NCBI GenBank assembly: GCA_903858195.1
Contig: CAIOHW010000212.1
Coordinates: forward strand, 1-13,737
Reading direction: 5' to 3'
DNA from: Oligoflexia bacterium
Lineage (GTDB): Bacteria; Bdellovibrionota; UBA1018
Length of the DNA: 13,737 nt
The stretch's first letter is position 1, and each line of letters opens with the position of its first letter. The notes under the pieces were generated by a model. It did no database searches and had not been told where the DNA came from. It saw only the letters and a list, made by a program, of their open reading frames with translations. Positions 5,946 to 12,762 of the stretch are shown in pieces. The translations under genes were made by a program, and so were the position numbers.

Positions 5946-7227
5946 GGGGCAAAGCTAGCGGAACAAACCCAGAAGCGTCAAAGGACTTGCCCGTGGACCT
6001 AGGCGGGGGCGGGGGAGCCACCTCGAGCCAGACCCGCGAAGAGGTGTGAGCCCCGTCGCCCCAGCCGCCCACTTCTTCCATGACCAGCGCCACCGCGAGC
6101 CTACCCACCCATCGGGTGGAAACGAGCCGGTCGTGGTCGCAGCAAACCAGGCTCAGAGGCTGCTGATAGCACTCACCCCCTCCCACACCCCCCGGACAGG
6201 ACCGGGACATGAAGCGATACTCCCTCGGCCCACTCGGCAAGAGCGAGACCCCTTTCACCCCCGGCCCAGGCGCCAGTCGAAAGCGGACCACCACTGATGC
6301 GTTAGGTTCAAGAGTGACCCGGAGGGAACGAGCCTCGCGCCAGTCGAAAGAGCCAGAGGCTTCGGGGACTTGGGCGGCGGCTTCGAGCACAAAACCTGAG
6401 GCCGCGTACTCATTGGGTGTCTGAGGAACCTTGCCAGGCTTGCCATTTCGATCCGGAGAATACCTCACCAGTTCGACGATCTGCCGGGACTCCACCGCAA
6501 GCTCGGGCGCCACCCGGACGGCAAGCCTGCGAAACGAGGGGTTGCTCCAGCGCTCGACCCGAAACCCCATGGATTCCATGGCAGCAAACTCAGGGTTCTT
6601 GGACTCAAGCACCTCAATCGTTGGCTCGGGCAGGGCGCCCACCACCCGAAGGCTCACGAGCAGGGGCTCGTGACCCGGGAGCCTCACTTCGAGCCCGCAT
6701 CGGGTCGCCGGGTCATGGCGCTCTCCCCTCTCCCCAAAGACCTTGTCGAGCAGCACCACAACCGAACCCCGGCTGCGATCAGCAACCCCGCTCTCGACTC
6801 TCCCCTCGCGGCTTGGATCTTCGGCAACCGAGCCATCGGCATACTGGCAGCGGTAGGAAAAATCCCCCGCAGGCCCCTTGGAATGCGGTGAAATCTCCAG
6901 CGCCAGGCGCGACCCCGGCTCACGGGGCCAGCGAAGCGGGGTCACGAACTCCACCCGGCTCCCGGATACCAGCGCGTCGGAAGCCCCGGACTCGGACAAA
7001 TAGTCGCTATAATCAAAGCTCGACTCTGACCCGGGATGGGTCGAATCGCGAACCACTCGCACCGCAAGCTTCAGTCCCGCCACCTCCAGCGCTTCCGTGG
7101 CCTTGGCCGTCTCGGCCCCTGATTCCCCCGCGGGCCTCGGCATCATGGGCCCACAGGCTCCCAAGAGCAGGGTGACGAGAAGGGACCTGAGAATCGGGGC
7201 GCTCTTCCATCCATTTTTTGAAATCAT
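5893..7227 (-). CDS. Lipoprotein of unknown function, operon leader of rimI-queDC
   Basis: The 444-residue precursor has a basic N-terminus, a hydrophobic core SLLVTLL and the lipobox LGAC (Cys25), so it is probably an exported lipoprotein. The ATG at 7225-7227 is preferred over one 33 bases upstream because GGGAGG stands four bases before it. I do not recognise the mature sequence. It alternates long stretches of short hydrophobic strands with polar loops, suggesting beta-sandwich domains. It carries a cysteine-rich segment near the C-terminus (CPGG, GGGECYQ, VCCDHD) and a run of five prolines in the last 50 residues. Codon use leans more to GGG, CCC and AGG than in the neighbouring enzyme genes. 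Its end overlaps rimI by 53 bases, which makes co-transcription likely though no functional link is evident. Confidence 0.78.
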   Translation of the reverse strand: MISKNGWKSAPILRSLLVTLLLGACGPMMPRPAGESGAETAKATEALEVAGLKLAVRVVRDSTHPGSESSFDYSDYLSESGASDALVSGSRVEFVTPLRWPREPGSRLALEISPHSKGPAGDFSYRCQYADGSVAEDPSREGRVESGVADRSRGSVVVLLDKVFGERGERHDPATRCGLEVRLPGHEPLLVSLRVVGALPEPTIEVLESKNPEFAAMESMGFRVERWSNPSFRRLAVRVAPELAVESRQIVELVRYSPDRNGKPGKVPQTPNEYAASGFVLEAAAQVPEASGSFDWREARSLRVTLEPNASVVVRFRLAPGPGVKGVSLLPSGPREYRFMSRSCPGGVGGGECYQQPLSLVCCDHDRLVSTRWVGRLAVALVMEEVGGWGDGAHTSSRVWLEVAPPPPPRSTGKSFDASGFVPLALPHVTRTECRAPEPKARNR

Positions 7228-7231
7228 TTTG

Positions 7232-7237
7232 CCTCCC
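7232..7237 (-). promoter_or_regulatory. Ribosome binding site GGGAGG of the 444-residue lipoprotein gene
   Basis: GGGAGG stands four bases before the ATG at 7227 on the minus strand. The spacing is short but the match is strong, and it decides the start in favour of the residue sequence MISKN. Confidence 0.6.
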
Positions 7238-7283
7238 ATTGGATGTCCGGCCCTTCGCAACTCTCATGCCCATGTGCTAGCTT

Positions 7284-7288
7284 GGAGG
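7284..7288 (+). promoter_or_regulatory. Ribosome binding site GGAGG of thrS
   Basis: GGAGG lies five bases before the ATG at 7294 and favours that start over the upstream in-frame ATG at 7243. The 66 bases between the divergent lipoprotein and thrS starts hold both ribosome binding sites, but no clear -35/-10 pair for either gene. Confidence 0.7.
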
Positions 7289-7293
7289 CAATT

Positions 7294-9075
7294 ATGAGCA
7301 ATTCGCCCGCCGGCCTCCCCACCGATCTTCAAGAACCCGAGATTCATTCCGAGCTCGAGACCATGCGCCACTCCTGCGCGCACATCATGGCTCACGCCAT
7401 CCAGAAGCTCTGGCCGCAGGCCAAGTTCGGGATCGGCCCCACGGTCGAAGACGGCTTTTATTATGACGTCGACCTCAACGTGAAGCTCACGCCCGAGGAC
7501 CTGCCCCGGATCGAAAAGGAAATGGCCGCGATCATCAAGGCCAACCAACCATTCGTGCGCAAGGAGCACTCGGTCTCTGAGGCGCTCGAGCAGTTCAAGA
7601 AGCTTGGCCAGCCCTTCAAGATCGAAATCATCGAGACGCTCAAGAGCACCATGGGAGCGACGACGGTTTCGACCTACGGAGAGGGCGACTTCACCGATCT
7701 CTGCCGCGGCCCGCATGTGGCAGCGACGGGTGCGATCAAGGCGTTCAAGCTTCTCTCCATTGCCGGAGCCTACTGGCGCGGGAGTGAGAAGAACCCGCAG
7801 CTCCAGCGCATTTATGGCACGGCCTTCGGTTCGCAGGCCGAACTCGACGAGCACCTGAAGCTCTTGGAAGAAGCCAAGAAGCGCGACCACCGCAAGCTCG
7901 GCCGCGAGCTTGAGCTCTTTACCTTCCTGCCCGAGGCTCCCGCTTCGCCCTTCTTTTATCCCAAGGGCACGATCATCTATAACCGGCTCGTCCAGTACAT
8001 CCGAGACCTCTACAAGAAGTACGACTACAGCGAAGTCATCACTCCCCAGATCATGGATGTCTCGCTCTGGAAGACCTCCGGCCACTACGACAACTACGTC
8101 GACAACATGTACTTCACCGAGATCGACGAGCGCGAATTTGGCGTCAAGCCCATGAACTGCCCGAGCCACTGCATTCTTTACGGCACGCTCAAGCACTCCT
8201 ATCGGGATCTGCCGCTTCGCTACGCGGACTTTGGCAGGCTGCACCGCTACGAAAAATCAGGCGTGACCCACGGCCTGACCCGCGTGCGCTCGTTCTGCCA
8301 GGACGACGCCCACGTGTTTTGCACGCAGGACCAGATCGAAGGCGAAATCAGCAAGGTCACCGAGATGATCTTCAAGACCTTTGATCTGTTTGGCTTTGCT
8401 GACGTGCAGATCTTTTTGTCTACGCGCCCTGAAAAGCGCGTCGGCTCGGATGCGCTTTGGGATGAGGCCGAAGCCGCGCTCAAGCGCTCGCTCGACAGCC
8501 TGGGTCGCCCCTACACCGTCAACCCGGGCGATGGCGCGTTTTACGGCCCCAAGATCGACTTCATTGTCAAAGACGCCCTCAAGCGTTCATGGCAGCTCTC
8601 CACCATCCAGCTCGATTTCAACCTGCCTGAGCGCTTTGATCTCGCCTACACGGCGTCGGACAACTCGCCCAAGCGCCCGGTCATGATCCACCGCGCGGTG
8701 CTGGGATCGCTCGAGCGCTTTATCGGTGTACTCACCGAACACGTGGGCGGTGCCTTTCCGTTCTGGCTGGCTCCGATCCAGGCGAGGCTTGTGCCGATCA
8801 AAGACACCCATGTCGAGTTTTGCCGCGAGTTTGCAGCCAAGCTCAAGACCATGGGGATTCGGGTCGACATCGACGACCGCAATGAATCGATGGGTCTCAA
8901 AACCCGCGAAGCACAGGTGGCCAAGATTCCGTTTGCGCTTGCTGCCGGTGATCGCGAGATCCAAGCCGCCTCTTTTGCCGTACGGAAATACGGCGAGCGC
9001 GAACAGAAGGTCATGACGATGGACGAGATCATGGCCCTCTTTACTGGCCTCAATGAACCGCTCCAGAGGCTGTGA
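7294..9075 (+). CDS. thrS: Threonyl-tRNA synthetase lacking the N-terminal TGS domain
   Basis: ThrRS charges tRNA-Thr with threonine and edits mis-attached serine. The 593-residue protein contains the editing domain with HSCAH (His26, His30) and CRGPH (Cys137, His141). The class II core follows: motif 1 around VITPQIMD (248-255), motif 2 from HRYEKSG through TRVRSFCQDDAH (317-340) and motif 3 HRAVLGSLERF (466-476). The zinc ligands that select threonine are Cys289, His340 and His466. The last 100 residues are the anticodon-binding domain. E. coli ThrRS has 642 residues; the difference is the TGS domain of about 60 residues, here replaced by some 23 residues. The 51 extra bases back to the ATG at 7243 could not encode it, so the loss is real. 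The motif 2 segment HRYEKSG differs from the common HRNEPSG. Confidence 0.97.
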   Translation: MSNSPAGLPTDLQEPEIHSELETMRHSCAHIMAHAIQKLWPQAKFGIGPTVEDGFYYDVDLNVKLTPEDLPRIEKEMAAIIKANQPFVRKEHSVSEALEQFKKLGQPFKIEIIETLKSTMGATTVSTYGEGDFTDLCRGPHVAATGAIKAFKLLSIAGAYWRGSEKNPQLQRIYGTAFGSQAELDEHLKLLEEAKKRDHRKLGRELELFTFLPEAPASPFFYPKGTIIYNRLVQYIRDLYKKYDYSEVITPQIMDVSLWKTSGHYDNYVDNMYFTEIDEREFGVKPMNCPSHCILYGTLKHSYRDLPLRYADFGRLHRYEKSGVTHGLTRVRSFCQDDAHVFCTQDQIEGEISKVTEMIFKTFDLFGFADVQIFLSTRPEKRVGSDALWDEAEAALKRSLDSLGRPYTVNPGDGAFYGPKIDFIVKDALKRSWQLSTIQLDFNLPERFDLAYTASDNSPKRPVMIHRAVLGSLERFIGVLTEHVGGAFPFWLAPIQARLVPIKDTHVEFCREFAAKLKTMGIRVDIDDRNESMGLKTREAQVAKIPFALAAGDREIQAASFAVRKYGEREQKVMTMDEIMALFTGLNEPLQRL

Positions 9076-9111
9076 TCAAAGTCGCTTTGCCCCCTTTACA
9101 AGCGTTCAGCT

Positions 9112-9116
9112 AGGAG
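9112..9116 (+). promoter_or_regulatory. Ribosome binding site AGGAG of the aminopeptidase gene
   Basis: AGGAG stands seven bases before GTG at 9124 and thirteen before ATG at 9130, so the GTG is the better-spaced start. The two choices differ by only two residues. The 48-base gap after thrS contains no evident terminator. Confidence 0.55.
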
Positions 9117-9123
9117 TGACTCT

Positions 9124-10374
9124 GTGGCCATGAAAACGAAATTCCTCGTTACCCTCGGCGCATTGCTTTTTTCAGGCCTGGTCCATGCCGGAAAAACCGC
9201 ATCCCCGTTGATCCTTGCCGACACTTCGCTGCTCATGGAAGTCGGGATCCCCATCCTCGACCATGCGCCCGAAATCGGCGTTTCGCTCGCAAGGCTTGAT
9301 TCTTTGGATGAGGCGAGGCTGACCGAGGCGGCTCACCGCCATGGCAAGTGCGGGGGCTACCAGCGCCTGCCCGAGGCGCCGTGGCAAAGTCTGATCGAGA
9401 GCCGCGAGACGGGTCGATCGGCCCTCATGGATTTGGCCGAAATGGAGACCGGCGGCGTTCCTCTCAAGGGGCCCGCGCTCGCACCCCTGACTTTTGATCC
9501 TTCCATTCCTGCAGCACTCAACCAGGTCGACCCCGAGCGCCTGCGCCAGACGGTGGCTTACCTCTCGAACTTCGATACCCGCTATCACAAGGGAAGCACC
9601 CCGAACGCCCATGTCGATGCGTTTGTTAAAAAGCTCGAGGCCCTTGTGGCCAACGCTCCGTGGAAGGCGCAGATCGACACGGTCACCCACCAGGGAACGC
9701 AGCAGAAGTCGATCCGAGTCAGGATTCCGGGCCGGACCCAGCCCGACGTCATGGTGGTGCTCGGTGCCCATCTCGATTCGATCACCTACAGCTACTGGAA
9801 CCGCCGCGCGCCTGGAGCTGACGACAACGCTTCAGGATCGGCAAACTTGCATGAGGCGCTTCGAATCCTCGCCACCCAGCCCCAGCCCGATCGTACGATC
9901 GACCTGTTCTGGTACGCGGGCGAAGAGGGCGGACTGATCGGCTCAAGCGAGATTGCCCGTGCCTACGCCCGGGCAGGCAACCAAGTCGTGGGAGCCCTGC
10001 AGCTCGATATGACGCTCTTTGCAGGTGACGGCGAGTTCACGCTGGGATCGATGACCGATTACACGAGCCGCGAGCTTCGAACCTGGTTTGCAGCCCTGAA
10101 CCAGGCCTACATCGGCGCAAAGGTCATCGAAGACAAGTGCGGCTACGCCTGCAGTGACCACGCCTCGTGGCACAGCAACGGCTTTCGCTCGCTCATGCCG
10201 TTTGAGTCGAGCTTTGACCGGATGTTCGGAGACCTCCACACGGACAACGATGTGATCAGTGATCGACTCAACTTCAAGCATTCGGCGATGTTCACCAAGA
10301 TCGCCCTGGCGTTTGCCATGACGCTTGCCAAGGAGTCGGCTTCTCCGTCGCCCGATAGCTCATCAGGTCGCTGA
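9124..10374 (+). CDS. Secreted leucyl aminopeptidase, peptidase family M28 (Vibrio/Aeromonas type)
   Basis: A 416-residue two-zinc aminopeptidase that removes N-terminal residues from peptides outside the cytoplasm. A signal peptide covers about residues 1-22, with cleavage probably after LVHA. Residues 23-205 form an N-terminal part, likely a pro-region plus the start of the catalytic domain. Zinc ligands by alignment to the Aeromonas enzyme are His216 (GAHLDS), Asp233 (PGADDNASG), Glu268, Asp295 (LQLDM) and His372 (DLHTDND); Glu267 in GEEGG is the general base. The segment CGYACSDHASWH (339-350) is nearly identical to that enzyme and includes its disulfide pair, here Cys339 and Cys343. The C-terminus ends in a Ser/Pro-rich tail. 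Its stop overlaps the next start. Coupling to a cytoplasmic phosphohydrolase is unusual for a secreted peptidase. Confidence 0.95.
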   Translation: MAMKTKFLVTLGALLFSGLVHAGKTASPLILADTSLLMEVGIPILDHAPEIGVSLARLDSLDEARLTEAAHRHGKCGGYQRLPEAPWQSLIESRETGRSALMDLAEMETGGVPLKGPALAPLTFDPSIPAALNQVDPERLRQTVAYLSNFDTRYHKGSTPNAHVDAFVKKLEALVANAPWKAQIDTVTHQGTQQKSIRVRIPGRTQPDVMVVLGAHLDSITYSYWNRRAPGADDNASGSANLHEALRILATQPQPDRTIDLFWYAGEEGGLIGSSEIARAYARAGNQVVGALQLDMTLFAGDGEFTLGSMTDYTSRELRTWFAALNQAYIGAKVIEDKCGYACSDHASWHSNGFRSLMPFESSFDRMFGDLHTDNDVISDRLNFKHSAMFTKIALAFAMTLAKESASPSPDSSSGR

Positions 10375-11876
10375 TGTCGCCCAAAACGCAGCACAAGATG
10401 CCGTCATCGGCCGTCTCGCACCGCCCGGTCCGCCATCAGCGCGTCATTTATGACGTGCTCTACGGATTCATTCCCATCACCGAATGGGAAGAAAAGATCA
10501 TCAACTCGCCGTTTTTCCAGCGCCTGCGCTGGATCCGGCAGCTTGGATTTTCGAACTACATCTTTCCGGGAGCCGAGCACAACCGCTTCGCGCACGTGAT
10601 CGGAGTGATGCACTCGATGGATCAGATGATCCGTGCGCTGGGGCTTGCCGTACCGGACCACGAGCTTTTTGATCGCCACTCGATGCATCCCTCGGCCGTG
10701 CTCCACAAGAGCCTGCGCATTGCGGCCCTCCTCCATGACCTGGGCACCTTTCCGTTCTCGCATGCCATCGAGTACGCCTACATCCGCCATGGCAACGACA
10801 CGCGCCGCCCCCAGAAGGCCGGGGGCAAGCATCCGGGCAAGGCGCCAAAAGACCTGCCCAACAATCACGAGCACCTCGGATCGTTCATCATCAAGAACAC
10901 CCCCTACGAGGGCGGCATCACGCGGATCCTCGAGGACTTCGGCTTCGACATCCAGCTCATCTCGGACATCATCAAGGGCGACTCCGCCCACCTGATTGCA
11001 AACCAGCTCATGCACTCGGACCTCGATGCCGACCGCATGGATTACCTGCTCCGCGACTCGCACTACACGGGCATCAAGTACGGACAGTTTGACCGCGAGT
11101 ACATCCTTTCAAATCTGGCCACCTACGATGCGGGCGAGGGACAGATTGCGTTTGGCGTGCGCGAGAACGCGATCCATGCGCTCGAGGACTTCTTGATTGC
11201 GCGCTTTAGCTGGTACTCGCAGGTGATCAAGAACCCGGGCTCGGCCAAGTTCGACATCATGTCCTCGCACGTCGCACAGGCCCTGCTCGAAGAAGATCTC
11301 ATGTACCAGTTCCACGACCTGCTCTCGATGATCTACGAGGGAGATGAGCGCTTCTACTGGTGGACGGACATGTACTTCATGACCCGGCTGCAGGAGGTCC
11401 GCTTCGAGAAGCGCGTGAAGAACGCACGCATCTCCGAGCTGATCGGGATGCTGCTCTATCGAAGGCCCCCCAAGACCCTCCAGCATCCGCTTTTTGCCCA
11501 CCGAATCCTCAAGAGTGAAGGTGACGACAGCGAGAAGCAGCGCCTCATCTCGCAGATCAACAAAAAGATTTCGGAGTTCGAACACGTGCTCAAAAAGCAC
11601 GGAAGCGGCAAGGAATGGCTGCTTGCCGACATCCCCGAAAAAGATGTCGTGTTTACCCGCGCCATGGGCCACATCCGCAAACGCCGCCAGGCCGGAAGCC
11701 TGTATCGCGAACGCGACCCCGTGAAGGTGATCAACAAGGCAGGCCAGCCCCAGCTCCTCGTCGAACGAGACAACGCACTCATGAAGCACCTGTCTGGCTT
11801 CATCAACTTCGTGCCCAGCGTCTACGCCAACGAGCAGGCCTTAAATCTGCTGCGGTCGCGCGGGCTTATTCCGTAA
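10374..11876 (+). CDS. HD-domain phosphohydrolase, SAMHD1/dNTPase-like (COG1078 type)
   Basis: A 500-residue cytoplasmic protein with the HD metal site: His74 in NRFAHVIGVMH, His121-Asp122 in ALLHDLGTFPFSH, and Asp220 in LDADRMDYLLRDSH, the block that corresponds to SAMHD1 IDVDKWDY. NNHEHLG near 163-169 adds the active-site histidines typical of this group. Related bacterial proteins hydrolyse dNTPs to nucleosides and triphosphate; substrate cannot be read from sequence. Between the HD helix and NNHEH lies a Lys/Gly/Pro-rich insert (about 142-161). The C-terminal 200 residues are charged and helical and probably contribute to oligomerisation or allosteric nucleotide binding. The ATG shares its A with the TGA of the aminopeptidase gene (TGATG), so translation is probably by reinitiation. 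The last 11 bases overlap the convergent protease gene. Confidence 0.92.
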   Translation: MSPKTQHKMPSSAVSHRPVRHQRVIYDVLYGFIPITEWEEKIINSPFFQRLRWIRQLGFSNYIFPGAEHNRFAHVIGVMHSMDQMIRALGLAVPDHELFDRHSMHPSAVLHKSLRIAALLHDLGTFPFSHAIEYAYIRHGNDTRRPQKAGGKHPGKAPKDLPNNHEHLGSFIIKNTPYEGGITRILEDFGFDIQLISDIIKGDSAHLIANQLMHSDLDADRMDYLLRDSHYTGIKYGQFDREYILSNLATYDAGEGQIAFGVRENAIHALEDFLIARFSWYSQVIKNPGSAKFDIMSSHVAQALLEEDLMYQFHDLLSMIYEGDERFYWWTDMYFMTRLQEVRFEKRVKNARISELIGMLLYRRPPKTLQHPLFAHRILKSEGDDSEKQRLISQINKKISEFEHVLKKHGSGKEWLLADIPEKDVVFTRAMGHIRKRRQAGSLYRERDPVKVINKAGQPQLLVERDNALMKHLSGFINFVPSVYANEQALNLLRSRGLIP

Positions 11877-12654
11877 TTCCAAATAGCGGCAGATAGAGGC
11901 AGTTGAAGCGGCCTTGGTCGTTCGGGTTCGGGTTCGAACGCTTTTCTCCAATCCCAAAGCTCGGAAACATGAGGGCGCTCTTGTAGAGCGGGTTGATTGC
12001 CGGGCTGCTGCAGCGGGGCACATCAGCGGAGCTCGTCGAGCCCTCACACGAGTGCTTGAGTCCGGCCAGATGACCGAGCTCATGAGCGATGATGCTCTCC
12101 AGATCCGGAACGCTGCCCGTGACAAAGAACTGCTGGTAGTTAAGTTCGATCTGCCCGCCATAGAACGTGCGTGCGTCTGCGATCACCTGCGAGATCGGGT
12201 CACCGGTCGGGCAGGTCGTGGTGACTGCAATCACACCCGAGCTGTAGTAGGTCGAGCTCCAATCCGAGCGCTTGCGGATGACGATGGGCGAGAACACTCC
12301 GCCGGACATCCCTCCTGATAGATTGGGAATCTGGCAGGGTGCATTGGGGATGCTCCCCTCGGGAAGAGTTCCGCCTCCCACGTCAAAGGCATCGACTCCG
12401 AGTGAAAACCGGCTGACGCGATTCCATTTCTCGGCAGCATCGATGATGGCCTGCTTTTCAGTGGCACTGAAGTTCTGGCCCGATTGCGTGGCAATGGGGA
12501 TCGGAAGTTGCTGCCAGCGCCCGTCAAACGTTCCCATCTGATCTTCGGCGATCACGCAGCTCTTGATGAAGGAAGACTCCCCGATCGGCGGGGCGCACGC
12601 AGGCACCGATGCGAGCAGGAGAGCTCCCACAAGCCCGATCGGAAGCCTTGCCAT
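11866..12654 (-). CDS. Lipoprotein metzincin-type zinc metalloprotease
   Basis: The 262-residue precursor starts with a basic, hydrophobic leader ending in SVPAC (Cys20); proline at the -2 position makes the lipobox slightly unusual. Near residue 191 it has HELGHLAGLKH, the HExxHxxGxxH zinc motif of metzincins (His191, His195, His201; Glu192 as base). Met229 in ALMFPSF is at the right distance for the Met-turn. Residues 68-85 (AIIDAAEKWNRVSRF) resemble the first helix of matrixin-like catalytic domains. There is no cysteine-switch pro-region. Cysteines 33, 107, 148, 203, 215 and 252 could form disulfides. It should degrade protein outside the cytoplasm while tethered to a membrane. GGAG seven bases before the ATG at 12654 sets the start; an ATG at 12672 with its own GGAGGGG is possible. 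I cannot name a closer family. Confidence 0.85.
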   Translation of the reverse strand: MARLPIGLVGALLLASVPACAPPIGESSFIKSCVIAEDQMGTFDGRWQQLPIPIATQSGQNFSATEKQAIIDAAEKWNRVSRFSLGVDAFDVGGGTLPEGSIPNAPCQIPNLSGGMSGGVFSPIVIRKRSDWSSTYYSSGVIAVTTTCPTGDPISQVIADARTFYGGQIELNYQQFFVTGSVPDLESIIAHELGHLAGLKHSCEGSTSSADVPRCSSPAINPLYKSALMFPSFGIGEKRSNPNPNDQGRFNCLYLPLFGITE

Positions 12655-12661
12655 GCACTCA

Positions 12662-12665
12662 CTCC
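12662..12665 (-). promoter_or_regulatory. Ribosome binding site GGAG of the metalloprotease gene
   Basis: GGAG stands seven bases before the ATG at 12654. The 108 bases upstream of that ATG, to the comEC stop at 12763, also hold a TTGTCA that could act as a -35 (minus strand, near 12734-12739), but no matching -10 is convincing. An 11-base dyad ACAAT-T-ATTGT (12736-12746) overlaps it. Confidence 0.4.
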
Positions 12666-12762
12666 ACCCCATTTCGAGAAACCCCTCCCCTAGGAGCCTT
12701 TTCGGAATTTTCTCACAAGGACCTGACTGGTGCCTGACAATTATTGTTGGGTAATGTTTACG

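Noticed and set aside
6002..6020. G-rich run as a possible G-quadruplex
   Set aside because: Only two long G-runs are close together; it encodes the proline run near the C-terminus of the lipoprotein and is explained by that.
7009..7014. Perfect TATAAT on the plus strand
   Set aside because: It lies inside the coding part of the 444-residue lipoprotein gene, has no TTGACA-like hexamer 16-18 bases upstream, and is 280 bases from thrS. Probably chance.
6417..7175. Long plus-strand open frame opposite the 444-residue lipoprotein gene
   Set aside because: The translation is Pro/Arg/Ser-rich and low in complexity, with no recognisable motif, while the minus-strand frame has a lipobox and a ribosome binding site.
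7264..8244. Long open frame antisense to thrS
   Set aside because: It is a by-product of GC-rich codon bias opposite a highly conserved gene; no domain, ribosome binding site or promoter supports it.
9078..9090. CAAAG-TCG-CTTTG dyad after thrS as a terminator
   Set aside because: A 5-base stem with few G-C pairs is too weak, and it is followed by a C-rich run, not a T-run.
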